This document shows, piece after piece, positions 1 through 6,531 of a stretch of 19,002 nucleotides of DNA. Source of the DNA: Rikenellaceae bacterium (GTDB lineage Bacteria > Bacteroidota > Bacteroidia > Bacteroidales > Rikenellaceae); the NCBI GenBank assembly GCA_021203585.1, contig JAJQAW010000404.1, positions 1-19,002 on the forward strand. Reading direction: 5' to 3'. The first letter of the stretch is position 1, and the number at the start of each line of letters is the position of its first letter. The notes under the pieces were generated by a model. It made no database searches. It saw only the letters and a list, made by a program, of their open reading frames with translations, and had not been told where the DNA came from. Position numbers and translations under genes: made by a program.

Positions 1-1014
1 GGTATCGGCCGCACCGGCCATGGAATAGATTTTAGTCGTATCGCCGATGGTACCGTCGATGTCGTTCGCACCGAACCCCAGGGCCAATTGCGTCGTCTCC
101 TTTCCGTACATCGGCCAATAGGCTTTGATATGCGGGAAATTATCGAGGAAAATCCGGGAGATGGCCAGCGTGCGGAGATCATCCGTTACGGGCACTTCGC
201 CGATATCGGACAACTCGTTATTCAGATTACGGTATTTCAACGGGATGAAGGCATTGAAACCGCCTGTCTCGTCTTGTAAATGACGCAAACGGTTCAGATG
301 GTCTATGCGGTGTCGGGCTTCTTCCAGGTGGCCATACAGCATGGTTGCATTGGTCGGCATGCCTAAACGGTGGGCCGTTCGGTGAATGTCCAGCCACCGC
401 TGCGAGGAACTCTTCTCCCCGCAGATCTGCCTGCGGAGTTCTTCGTCGAAAATCTCGGCTCCTCCTCCCGGCATGGTCTGCATTCCCGCCTCTTTCAGTA
501 CCAACAGACCCTCCTGAATCGACAGCCCGGCTTTTTGGATCATGTGGTCGATCTTCACGGCGGAGAAGGCTTTCACCGTTGCCTCCGGCAGGATCTCCCG
601 GATACGGCAGATCATTTCCGCATAATCATACAGGTCGTGGTCGGGATGTACCCCGCCGACAATGTGGACCTCCGTTACCCCGCTGCCCGCATACCGCCCG
701 GCTTGTTGAAGCACTTCCTCCAGGGTGTAATTCCACGCTTCCGGGGAGTCTGCCGGGCGGCGGTAGGAACAGAATTTACAATGGAACGTGCAGATATTGG
801 TCGGTTCGATGTGAAAATTGCGGTTGTAAAAGACCGAATTCCCGCTTTTTTGCGCTTTGATACCCGCGGCCAGTGTTCCCAACAGGGCTAACGGGGCCTG
901 GTCGTACAGGATTTGTGCCTCTGCAGGAGTAATGCGGCAACCGGTCATTATTTTTTCCGTCAGCGGGCGCCATGCGGACGGGATGGTTTGCAGAAGGAGT
1001 GTGCGGGTCATCAT
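1..1014 (-). CDS. mqnE: Aminofutalosine synthase MqnE (radical SAM), C-terminus cut by window edge
   Basis: MqnE joins the enolpyruvyl group of 3-[(1-carboxyvinyl)oxy]benzoate to SAM-derived adenosyl to make aminofutalosine, an early step of the futalosine route to menaquinone. It acts in the cytoplasm. I translated 338 codons open to the left edge. The radical-SAM cluster site is C75-x3-C79-x2-C82, within IEPTNICTFHCKFCSYRR. Further along are the MqnE-like stretches AFSAVKIDH and MPGGGAEIFDEELRRQICG. The family is about 370 residues, so some 30-40 C-terminal residues lie outside the window. Two consecutive ATGs (1014 and 1011) open the frame; the first overlaps the thioesterase stop as ATGA, implying translational coupling. 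MqnC is the main alternative, but the GGGAEIF context and N-terminus favour MqnE. Last gene seen of the radA operon. Confidence 0.88.
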   Translation of the reverse strand, partial: MMTRTLLLQTIPSAWRPLTEKIMTGCRITPAEAQILYDQAPLALLGTLAAGIKAQKSGNSVFYNRNFHIEPTNICTFHCKFCSYRRPADSPEAWNYTLEEVLQQAGRYAGSGVTEVHIVGGVHPDHDLYDYAEMICRIREILPEATVKAFSAVKIDHMIQKAGLSIQEGLLVLKEAGMQTMPGGGAEIFDEELRRQICGEKSSSQRWLDIHRTAHRLGMPTNATMLYGHLEEARHRIDHLNRLRHLQDETGGFNAFIPLKYRNLNNELSDIGEVPVTDDLRTLAISRIFLDNFPHIKAYWPMYGKETTQLALGFGANDIDGTIGDTTKIYSMAGAADT

Positions 1015-1535
1015 TTGGTTTCCGGTTCAGGGATTTCGAGGATTTCCGGCAGCGGTTCGTCCGGAGTAAAGCCCCACTCGTCGCTTACGAAATTCGGGCC
1101 GCCGAGTTGTTCGATCTGCCGTTTCATATAAGTGCCGCGGGCTTCTACGGCGACCTGGCCATTGGGCAGGAATAGCTTACCCTCGCCCTCGAAAATCCGA
1201 CCGCGGTCTTTTGTGATCCGGGCTACGGCTTTCAATTCCACGCCGTAAGGAACCGGCTTGCGGTATTTCACCTGCAAATCGAGGGTAACACCCCACACCA
1301 TGTCACCGTAATAGCAGGTGATCGCCCGGCCGATCGTTTCATCCAGGATCGCGGCTGAAACGCCGCCGTGCAGGGTACTCGGGTAGCTCTGGTGTGTGAG
1401 CTTCGGAGTACACAGCGAAATCAGTTCGTTGTCTTCCGTTTCGTAAAACCGGGTGCGCAACCCGATTTCGTTATCCAGTCCGCAGACAAAACAGTTCTTC
1501 GAATTGTATTGGACGCGTTTGATTTTATATTTCAT
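1011..1535 (-). CDS. PaaI/4HBT-family hotdog thioesterase
   Basis: Predicted cytoplasmic acyl-CoA thioesterase of the hotdog fold, 174 residues, the usual size for this group. The hallmark is HGGVSAAILDETIGRA at about residues 56-71, the helix carrying the catalytic acid, followed by the strand with DLQVKYRKPVP. The N-terminus has a NCFVCGLDNEIGL motif seen in a subgroup of 4HBT proteins. Its substrate cannot be read from the sequence. Its position directly before mqnE, overlapping by ATGA, suggests co-expression with menaquinone synthesis. However, the futalosine pathway has no known CoA-ester step that needs a thioesterase, so a direct role is not established. The start ATG also overlaps the most likely original stop of the broken gene upstream. 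It ends in TGA. Confidence 0.85.
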   Translation of the reverse strand: MKYKIKRVQYNSKNCFVCGLDNEIGLRTRFYETEDNELISLCTPKLTHQSYPSTLHGGVSAAILDETIGRAITCYYGDMVWGVTLDLQVKYRKPVPYGVELKAVARITKDRGRIFEGEGKLFLPNGQVAVEARGTYMKRQIEQLGGPNFVSDEWGFTPDEPLPEILEIPEPETK

Positions 1536-1833
1536 TTCTTTTTATAACGATCAAATTTCCGGAGGCCAAACAGGGCAAAATCCCTGAAATAAGGGAACCA
1601 CAGACATAGGTATTACAGCTGCCCGCTCCAGGCCCAAAAACCAGAGAATACAGAAAATCGGAACAACGAGAATCCCGGTGCGCACCATGATTCTTCATAT
1701 AACGCCTTTTGATCGATCCATTTTTTCCGCCACCGGGCATGGTCGAATAACCGGAAATCGTATCGGGATATTTTAGATTAAAAAAACCGATGCCGAGAAC
1801 AAACAGACTGTAGAAGAGCATGAAGAAATACAT
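1533..1833 (-). pseudogene. Broken small membrane protein, DUF3784-like
   Basis: From an ATG at 1833, nine bases after the radA stop, the frame gives MYFFMLFYSLFVLGIGFF, then NLKYPDTISGYSTMP, the first transmembrane segment and ISGYxTM motif of DUF3784-type proteins. After the T6/A6 run at 1721-1726 this frame loses membrane character. Another frame takes over with MVRTGILVVPIFCILWFLG, a convincing second transmembrane segment. That frame holds an in-frame TGA at 1695-1697. The third frame then supplies a typical tail, LFGLRKFDRYKKK, whose TGA overlaps the thioesterase ATG as ATGA. A single protein therefore appears split by one stop and about two frameshifts. The 102-codon frame from 1833 to 1525 is open but encodes an unlikely C-terminus. 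The family name is from memory; the break is visible directly. Confidence 0.6.
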
Positions 1834-1842
1834 CCGTCCGTA

Positions 1843-3207
1843 TTACTGGAACAGTACCCGGGCCAATTCATCGACCCGGTGTACGAAAATGGTTTTTATT
1901 CCCTTGGGTGCTTTTTCCAATCCTTTTTGAGCATAGCCGGAGACCACAATTCGCTTAAAGCCGAGCCGGGATGCCTCCGATATCCGCTGTTCGGTGCGCG
2001 AGGCTGGGCGAACTTCGCCGGACAGCCCGATTTCCCCGGCAAAACAAATGTCCGAGGGAATCGGTTTATCCAAGGCCGAGGATAAAATCGAAGCGATAAT
2101 CACCATGTCCATACCCGTATCGTTGATCTTGAAACCGCCGGCAAAATTGAGAAATACGTCTTTTTGATACATCTTGAAATTCAACCGTTTTTCCAATACG
2201 GCCAGCAACATATTCAGCCGTTTGTGGTCGAATCCGGTCGTCGAGCGCTGGGGAGTCCCGTAAGCGGCGGTACTGACCAGCGCCTGTGTTTCGATCAGGT
2301 AAGGACGGGCGCCGTCCACGGTAGCCCCGATGGCTACTCCGCTCAATTCTCCGTCATAATGGGACATCAGGATCTCGGACGGATTCGGCACTTCCACCAA
2401 GCCTTCGGCACGCATTTCGTATACGCCGATTTCAGAGGTCGCCCCGAAGCGGTTTTTGATGCTGCGCAATATCCTATATATGTTATTGTTGTCGCCTTCG
2501 AATTGCAGAACCACGTCCACGATATGTTCCAGTAATTTCGGGCCGGCGATCACGCCGTCTTTGGTGATGTGGCCGATCAGGATAACCGGGATCATCGTTT
2601 CCTTAGCGTACTTCAACAACAGCGCGGCACATTCGCGTACCTGCGAGACACTTCCCGGTGAAGATTCGATCGTATCGCTGTACATGGTTTGAATCGAATC
2701 CACCACGACCATTTGCGGGGAGGTCTGGGTGATTTGAACCAGCACATCTTCCAGATGGGTTTCGGAGTAGATCAGGCAATCGTCGTTTCGGATTCCGAGG
2801 CGTTCGGCCCTCAGTTTGATTTGTTGGGCGGATTCTTCGCCCGAGACATACAGGATTTTGATGCCGGGCGCATGGAGGGCGATTTGCAGGCTTAGCGTAG
2901 ATTTTCCGATGCCGGGTTCACCGCCCAGCAGCACCAGGGAACCGGGTACCAGACCGCCCCCCAATACCCGGTTCATTTCGGAGCTGTACAGGTCGAGGCG
3001 GCTGAGGGTTTGCTGTCGGATGTGCCGAACAAGCTGGGGGGTGTTGTGCTGGTCGCGCGGGCGAAAAGTTGCGGTGTTTTTCGACTCTTTGGCGATCACT
3101 TCTTCCACCATCGTGTTCCATTCTCCGCAGGCCGGACATTTGCCGACCCACTTGGGCGACTCCGCCCCACACGAACGGCAGAAGTATGCTTTTTTGATTT
3201 TTGCCAT
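1843..3207 (-). CDS. radA: DNA repair protein RadA (Sms)
   Basis: RadA is a RecA-like ATPase that helps process recombination intermediates and drives branch migration. The order of parts is complete: an N-terminal zinc finger (C10, C13, C24, C27), a Walker A loop GGEPGIGKS at about 95-103, a Walker B region MVVVDSIQT, the RadA-specific KNRFG motif at 251-255, and a C-terminal Lon-protease-like domain. Length is 454 residues, as expected. I chose the ATG at 3207 (MAKIKKAYFC), which matches the family N-terminus; the frame extends three codons to a TTG at 3216, but that TTG lies inside the probable promoter box. It is first gene of the operon radA, DUF3784-like, thioesterase, mqnE, and ends in TAA. 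Confidence 0.96.
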   Translation of the reverse strand: MAKIKKAYFCRSCGAESPKWVGKCPACGEWNTMVEEVIAKESKNTATFRPRDQHNTPQLVRHIRQQTLSRLDLYSSEMNRVLGGGLVPGSLVLLGGEPGIGKSTLSLQIALHAPGIKILYVSGEESAQQIKLRAERLGIRNDDCLIYSETHLEDVLVQITQTSPQMVVVDSIQTMYSDTIESSPGSVSQVRECAALLLKYAKETMIPVILIGHITKDGVIAGPKLLEHIVDVVLQFEGDNNNIYRILRSIKNRFGATSEIGVYEMRAEGLVEVPNPSEILMSHYDGELSGVAIGATVDGARPYLIETQALVSTAAYGTPQRSTTGFDHKRLNMLLAVLEKRLNFKMYQKDVFLNFAGGFKINDTGMDMVIIASILSSALDKPIPSDICFAGEIGLSGEVRPASRTEQRISEASRLGFKRIVVSGYAQKGLEKAPKGIKTIFVHRVDELARVLFQ

Positions 3208-3213
3208 AATGTT

Positions 3214-3221
3214 CAAAGATA
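3214..3221 (-). promoter_or_regulatory. radA promoter -7 box
   Basis: Minus strand reads TATCTTTG, an exact match to the Bacteroidota sigma -7 consensus TAnnTTTG. It ends only six bases before the radA ATG at 3207, so transcription would begin on or very near the start codon, giving a leaderless or nearly leaderless mRNA. I see no convincing TTG-type -33 element upstream. Confidence 0.55.
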
Positions 3222-3289
3222 CGAAAAGTCCTGCGAAAGGAAGTATCGTTCCAAGATATTTTATCTCCGTTTTCTCCCTTCGCTATCCC

Positions 3290-3505
3290 AGCCGAGAGGA
3301 CCGAGTTTGATGCAAGGTACTACCGAGTTGCCCCACATTACGGCAACAATCCCCCCGGTAAGTTTCTCTCGGAGTGTGAAGCGTTCGATATCATCTACCT
3401 TCAAAATTCAAGGGAGGTACACAGCGATTTAGACCGCGCATCGGTGCCCACCTAAAGAGTTCGGGGAGCCGTCACGCAGCCAGACCGCTATCCGATTCTC
3501 GCGGT
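3290..3505. other. Gene-free stretch with nested inverted repeats; candidate structured RNA
   Basis: Between the feo terminator and the radA promoter (3222-3535) I find no credible gene. The stretch is rich in pairable segments. GTTGCC 3327-3332 pairs with GGCAAC 3342-3347. This is nested in TACCG 3321-3325 with CGGTA 3356-3360, and that in CCGAGAG 3292-3298 with CTCTCGG 3366-3372. A short hairpin pairs CCTT 3398-3401 with AAGG 3410-3413. A second domain pairs ACCGCG 3433-3438 with CGCGGT 3500-3505, extended by ATCGG/CCGAT across an internal loop. I see no signature of RNase P RNA, tmRNA, SRP RNA or tRNA. 6S RNA is possible but not shown. Strand is undecided. One minus-strand frame is partly open (about 3250-3402) with no recognisable protein, so a decayed gene is the alternative. 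Confidence 0.3.
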
Positions 3506-3535
3506 AAGGAATTTTATTTTCGAGGAGGGCGGGAT

Positions 3536-3564
3536 AAAAAAACGGCGCAAACCTTTCTGCACCG
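3536..3564 (-). terminator. Intrinsic terminator of the feo operon
   Basis: On the minus strand a six-pair stem, CGGTGC with GCGCCG (one G-U pair) around a ten-base loop, is followed directly by seven T residues (3542-3536). It lies 18 bases beyond the stop of the FeoB-associated gene and is oriented to end feoAB transcription. Confidence 0.75.
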
Positions 3565-3581
3565 CTTCTTGCTGGAACGTA

Positions 3582-3791
3582 CTATTTTTTTTCCGGTTTA
3601 CGGCACAGATCGGCCACAGCGCAACCGGAACAGCTGTCTGTCGACGGAATACAGGAAGCTTTTTTACCGGGGGTGTTCCCGCAACCGCAGTCACAGGGTG
3701 TGCTCTTACCTCGAAAACGGAGTATGATCGCTCGAACAGCTAATGCCACACATACCGCGATAACGATCCATGAAATAATTTCCTGTCACAT
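3582..3791 (-). pseudogene. FeoB-associated Cys-rich membrane protein, interrupted at codon 2 (ATG-TGA)
   Basis: Small inner-membrane proteins of this family sit beside FeoB and are thought to assist ferrous iron uptake. The frame after codon 2 reads QEIISWIVIAVCVALAVRAI, a single transmembrane segment, then a basic turn (RFRGK) and a Cys-rich tail with CDCGCG and CSGC. This is the expected architecture of about 68 residues. The frame opens with ATG at 3791 but codon 2 is TGA (3786-3788), where relatives often carry a residue such as Trp before QEII (from memory). No ATG, GTG or TTG starts in this frame until a GTG halfway through the membrane segment. It ends in TAG. It starts nine bases after the feoB stop, before the shared terminator. 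Either a nonsense mutation has inactivated it, or start is at an unusual codon or by readthrough. Confidence 0.7.
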
Positions 3792-3800
3792 ACCGATCGG

Positions 3801-6281
3801 TCAGAGGAATAATAAGCCTCCCCGGTAAACCAGAAAAGACAAAATCCAGGCCAAAGCAGTCGTGTATACGACCGACAGGAGCGCCCACCGCCAATCGGCT
3901 TCTTTGCGGATCGCTACAATGGCGGCAATGCACGGAAAATAGAGCAGAATAAAGATCATCATCGTGTAGGCCACCAACGGAGTGAACACTTTTTCCCCCT
4001 TCCTCGGGCCGGAGGAATACGTGAGGTTCTGTAAATTTTCGGTGAAGGTCGCCTCTTCGTCCTCTTCGGAATTGGCTAGTACGGCCATCGTACTGACTAC
4101 GATTTCCTTGGCGGCAAAACCGCTGATTAGGCTTACGCCGATCCGCCAGTCGAAGCCTAACGGCCGAATGGCCGGTTCGATAAAATGTCCCAGATGGCCG
4201 ATATACGATTTTTCTTGATGTTCCGCCGCTTCCTCGATATCGATATCATGCAGTTGCGCCTGCATCTCTTCTTCCGGAATGGGAGCCAGCAGGATTTCCG
4301 AACGCAACGCATCGTAGTCCCGGCTGTATTCCACATTTTTCGGGTAGGTCATCAGCGCCCAAACGATCACCGAAGCGATCAGGATCACGGAACCCATTTT
4401 TTTGAGGTATTGTACTCCCTTTCCCCATATGTGCCGCACCACGCTTTTAGCCGTAGGGATACGGTATGGCGGTAGTTCCATGACAAAGGGCGCTTCCTCT
4501 TTCCGGAAGAAAAACTTTTTCATCAGCACCGACGAGAAGATTCCGATTAATACTCCTATGGCGTATATGGAAAGCAGGATCAATCCCTGGTTCTTGGGAA
4601 AAAACGCAGCGATCAGCAGAGTATATACCGGAAGCCGTGCACTGCACGACATAAAGGGAATGACCAGCATGGTCAAGATCCGGTCTTTTCGACTTTCCAG
4701 GGTCCGGATAGCCATAATCGCAGGTACGTTGCAGCCGAATCCCATCAACAACGGGATGAACGACTTTCCGTGAAGACCGATAGTATGCATCGCCCGGTCC
4801 ATGATAAAAGCCGCCCGCGCCATATAACCCGTATCTTCCATGAGGGAAATGAAAAAAAACAGGATCAAAATATTGGGCAAAAACACGATCACACCGCCAA
4901 CTCCGTTGATGATCACATACACCAGCAAATCTTTGAGCGTACCCTCCGGCAAGGCGGCAGATACTACTCCGCCCAACCAACCGAACAACTCTTCCAACCA
5001 TTCCATCGGATATTCTCCCAGGGTAAAAGTGGTCTGAAACATTAGCCACATCAGGGCGATAAAGATAGGGACACCGAGCCATTTATGAGTCAGTACGCGA
5101 TCGATGCGGGAGGCTTTTCGGTTTTTCAGGGCCGGATTGCCGGAATAGGTTTCCTGCAGCACTCCCGAGATGAATCCGTATTTGGCATCGGCTATCACCG
5201 TCTCCACTTTTTCGCCGTAAGCCTTTTCGAGGCGGGTCCGTTCATGGGCGGCTAGTTCCTCGATGTCCGTATAGTTGGAGCAAGGCAGACAAATACCGGC
5301 GCTGGCGCGGTCGCCTTCCAACAATTTGATGGCCAGGTAACGCGAGGAGTATCGGGCCACCAGGTCTTCATTTTTCCAGATCAGGTTCTGAAGGTCCGAA
5401 ATCGCCCGCTCTACATCCTGCCCGTAGTTGATGTGGATGTGCCGTACCGTCGGCTCGTTTTCTTCAAATACGTCGATAACCGTATCGAATAGCTCGCCGA
5501 TCCCCTGGTTTTTGGAGGCCACGGTCGGTACGATCGGGATACCGATCATTTTGCCCAGCTTTTGGTAATCCAGGCGGGCCCCCATCTGCTCCAGTTCATC
5601 GTACATGTTCAGGGCGATGACCACTTTGAGGTCCATATCGATCAACTGAGTGGTCAGGTAGAGGTTGCGCTCCAGGTTAGAGACATCCACGACATTGATC
5701 ACCACATCGGGCATTTTCTGCTGAATATGCTCCCGAACAAAGAGTTCTTCGGGCGAATATTCGGTAATAGAATAAGTTCCGGGAAGATCGAAGATATCGA
5801 TTTGGTACCCTTTGCGGTGCATAACGGCCGATTTGGTATCGACGGTAATACCGCTATAATTACCCACCCGCTCCCGCGAGCCGGAAGCCACGTTGAACAG
5901 CGAGGTTTTTCCACTGTTCGGATTGCCGACCAGGGCTACGTGAATCACCCTTCTCTGTTCGTGCAGAAAACGGTTGGCCGATTCGTGCTGAAAAGTTCCG
6001 CTGCCGCCCGTGCGGTTGGCGCTCGCAACGGTGGTACCGGATACGGAAACCTCGATCAATTGTGCTTCGCTCCTGCGCAAAGCGATGTGGTAGCCCATGA
6101 TCTCGTATTCCACAGGATCCTGCAAAGGTGCGTTTTTAATGACCGTAACGCATTTTCCCCGGATAAAGCCCATTTCGGTAATGCGCTTGCGGAAGGCACC
6201 GCGGCCGTACACTTTGACGATCACTCCCCGTTCGGAGGAACGCAACTCGGAAAGTCGTTTGGCAACAGTTTGGTTTTCCAT
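3801..6281 (-). CDS. feoB: Ferrous iron transporter FeoAB (FeoA-FeoB fusion)
   Basis: This inner-membrane transporter brings Fe(II) into the cytoplasm using a GTPase domain. At 826 residues it has the Bacteroidota fusion architecture. An SH3-like FeoA domain at 1-80 contains GRGAFRKRITEMGF. The FeoB G domain follows with G1 GNPNSGKTS (119-127), G3 DLPGT (165-169) and G4 NMYD (225-228). After a helical insert comes the polytopic channel with GFGCNVPAIMAIRTLESRKDR-type and MSCSARLPVYTLL Gate motifs, then GFAAKEIVVSTMAV. The start ATG at 6281 gives a normal FeoA N-terminus. It is preceded by a perfect -7 box at 6320-6327 and a leader hairpin, and is divergent from the CDF exporter. It ends in TGA nine bases before the small Cys-rich partner gene. 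Confidence 0.96.
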   Translation of the reverse strand: MENQTVAKRLSELRSSERGVIVKVYGRGAFRKRITEMGFIRGKCVTVIKNAPLQDPVEYEIMGYHIALRRSEAQLIEVSVSGTTVASANRTGGSGTFQHESANRFLHEQRRVIHVALVGNPNSGKTSLFNVASGSRERVGNYSGITVDTKSAVMHRKGYQIDIFDLPGTYSITEYSPEELFVREHIQQKMPDVVINVVDVSNLERNLYLTTQLIDMDLKVVIALNMYDELEQMGARLDYQKLGKMIGIPIVPTVASKNQGIGELFDTVIDVFEENEPTVRHIHINYGQDVERAISDLQNLIWKNEDLVARYSSRYLAIKLLEGDRASAGICLPCSNYTDIEELAAHERTRLEKAYGEKVETVIADAKYGFISGVLQETYSGNPALKNRKASRIDRVLTHKWLGVPIFIALMWLMFQTTFTLGEYPMEWLEELFGWLGGVVSAALPEGTLKDLLVYVIINGVGGVIVFLPNILILFFFISLMEDTGYMARAAFIMDRAMHTIGLHGKSFIPLLMGFGCNVPAIMAIRTLESRKDRILTMLVIPFMSCSARLPVYTLLIAAFFPKNQGLILLSIYAIGVLIGIFSSVLMKKFFFRKEEAPFVMELPPYRIPTAKSVVRHIWGKGVQYLKKMGSVILIASVIVWALMTYPKNVEYSRDYDALRSEILLAPIPEEEMQAQLHDIDIEEAAEHQEKSYIGHLGHFIEPAIRPLGFDWRIGVSLISGFAAKEIVVSTMAVLANSEEDEEATFTENLQNLTYSSGPRKGEKVFTPLVAYTMMIFILLYFPCIAAIVAIRKEADWRWALLSVVYTTALAWILSFLVYRGGLLFL

Positions 6282-6294
6282 CTCTAACGGTTCG

Positions 6295-6314
6295 CCGGCG
6301 GATTATGCCGCCAG
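6295..6314 (-). promoter_or_regulatory. Hairpin at the 5' end of the feoAB leader
   Basis: Seven-pair inverted repeat CTGGCGG / CCGCCGG (one G-U) with a six-base loop. It lies between the -7 box and the feoAB ATG, close to where transcription should begin. It could stabilise the mRNA 5' end or modulate initiation; the role is inference. Confidence 0.4.
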
Positions 6315-6319
6315 AGGGG

Positions 6320-6327
6320 CAAAGATA
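6320..6327 (-). promoter_or_regulatory. feoAB promoter -7 box
   Basis: Minus strand reads TATCTTTG, an exact TAnnTTTG match, 38 bases upstream of the feoAB ATG. A -33 TTG element is not obvious. The same octamer precedes radA in this window. Confidence 0.6.
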
Positions 6328-6372
6328 GAAAAAATAGCAGAGAGAATGCCTTCATTCCTCCTCCCCCATGTT

Positions 6373-6397
6373 AGGTAACTCTACGGTAGAACTACCT
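6373..6397. promoter_or_regulatory. 25-bp palindrome between divergent feoAB and CDF genes; candidate operator
   Basis: The element has outer arms AGGTA (6373-6377) and TACCT (6393-6397), and inner arms TCTAC (6380-6384) and GTAGA (6386-6390) around a central G; only the two AC dinucleotides between arms break symmetry. It sits about 46 bases upstream of the feoAB -7 box and 135 bases upstream of the CDF start. The left half-site TTAGGTA resembles half of a DtxR/IdeR-type metal regulator site, but the spacing is not that of the classical 19-bp box. No regulator gene is in view. Confidence 0.4.
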
Positions 6398-6426
6398 GAA
6401 AGTGATTATTCGGCAGGGGGCCTCTT

Positions 6427-6488
6427 TTTCCCTGCCGCCCCCCGGGGAAAGGAAAGCCGGGGCTTTACCGGCTGTAGAGAGCTACGGT
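6427..6488. other. Cluster of three short inverted repeats upstream of the CDF gene
   Basis: Three adjacent potential hairpins occupy the intergenic region: TTTCCC with GGGAAA, then GCCGG with CCGGC, then CTGTAG with CTACGG around a four-base loop (6473-6488). The region is too far upstream to be an mRNA leader if the CDF promoter is at 6505-6512. A decayed terminator or an upstream regulatory region is possible. No gene is apparent in 6288-6531. Confidence 0.25.
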
Positions 6489-6504
6489 TTCCGGAATTTT
6501 TTTA

Positions 6505-6512
6505 TAATTTTC
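6505..6512 (+). promoter_or_regulatory. Possible CDF gene -7 box
   Basis: TAATTTTC matches the Bacteroidota TAnnTTTG box at all but the last position, within an A/T-rich run, 19 bases before the CDF start codon. No clear -33 element. Confidence 0.3.
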
Positions 6513-6531
6513 CGCCGGTAAATCGAAGCTT

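Noticed and set aside
1525..1833. The 102-codon open frame as an intact gene
   Set aside because: Only its first 40 or so residues look like a real protein. The second membrane segment and tail lie in other frames, so it is better read as a broken gene.
3250..3402. Short minus-strand open frame as a small gene next to radA
   Set aside because: It has no good start, is preceded in frame by several stops, and shows no domain. The inverted repeats in the same stretch are a stronger signal.
5562..6287. Long plus-strand frame opposite feoAB (and similar frames opposite aspD, the porin, the methyltransferase and the GH3 gene)
   Set aside because: These are antisense shadows of well-supported genes. 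Their translations have no recognisable domain or sensible composition.
6373..6397. Classical Fur box
   Set aside because: The palindrome lacks the GATAAT-type repeats of Fur sites, so I describe it only as a candidate operator.
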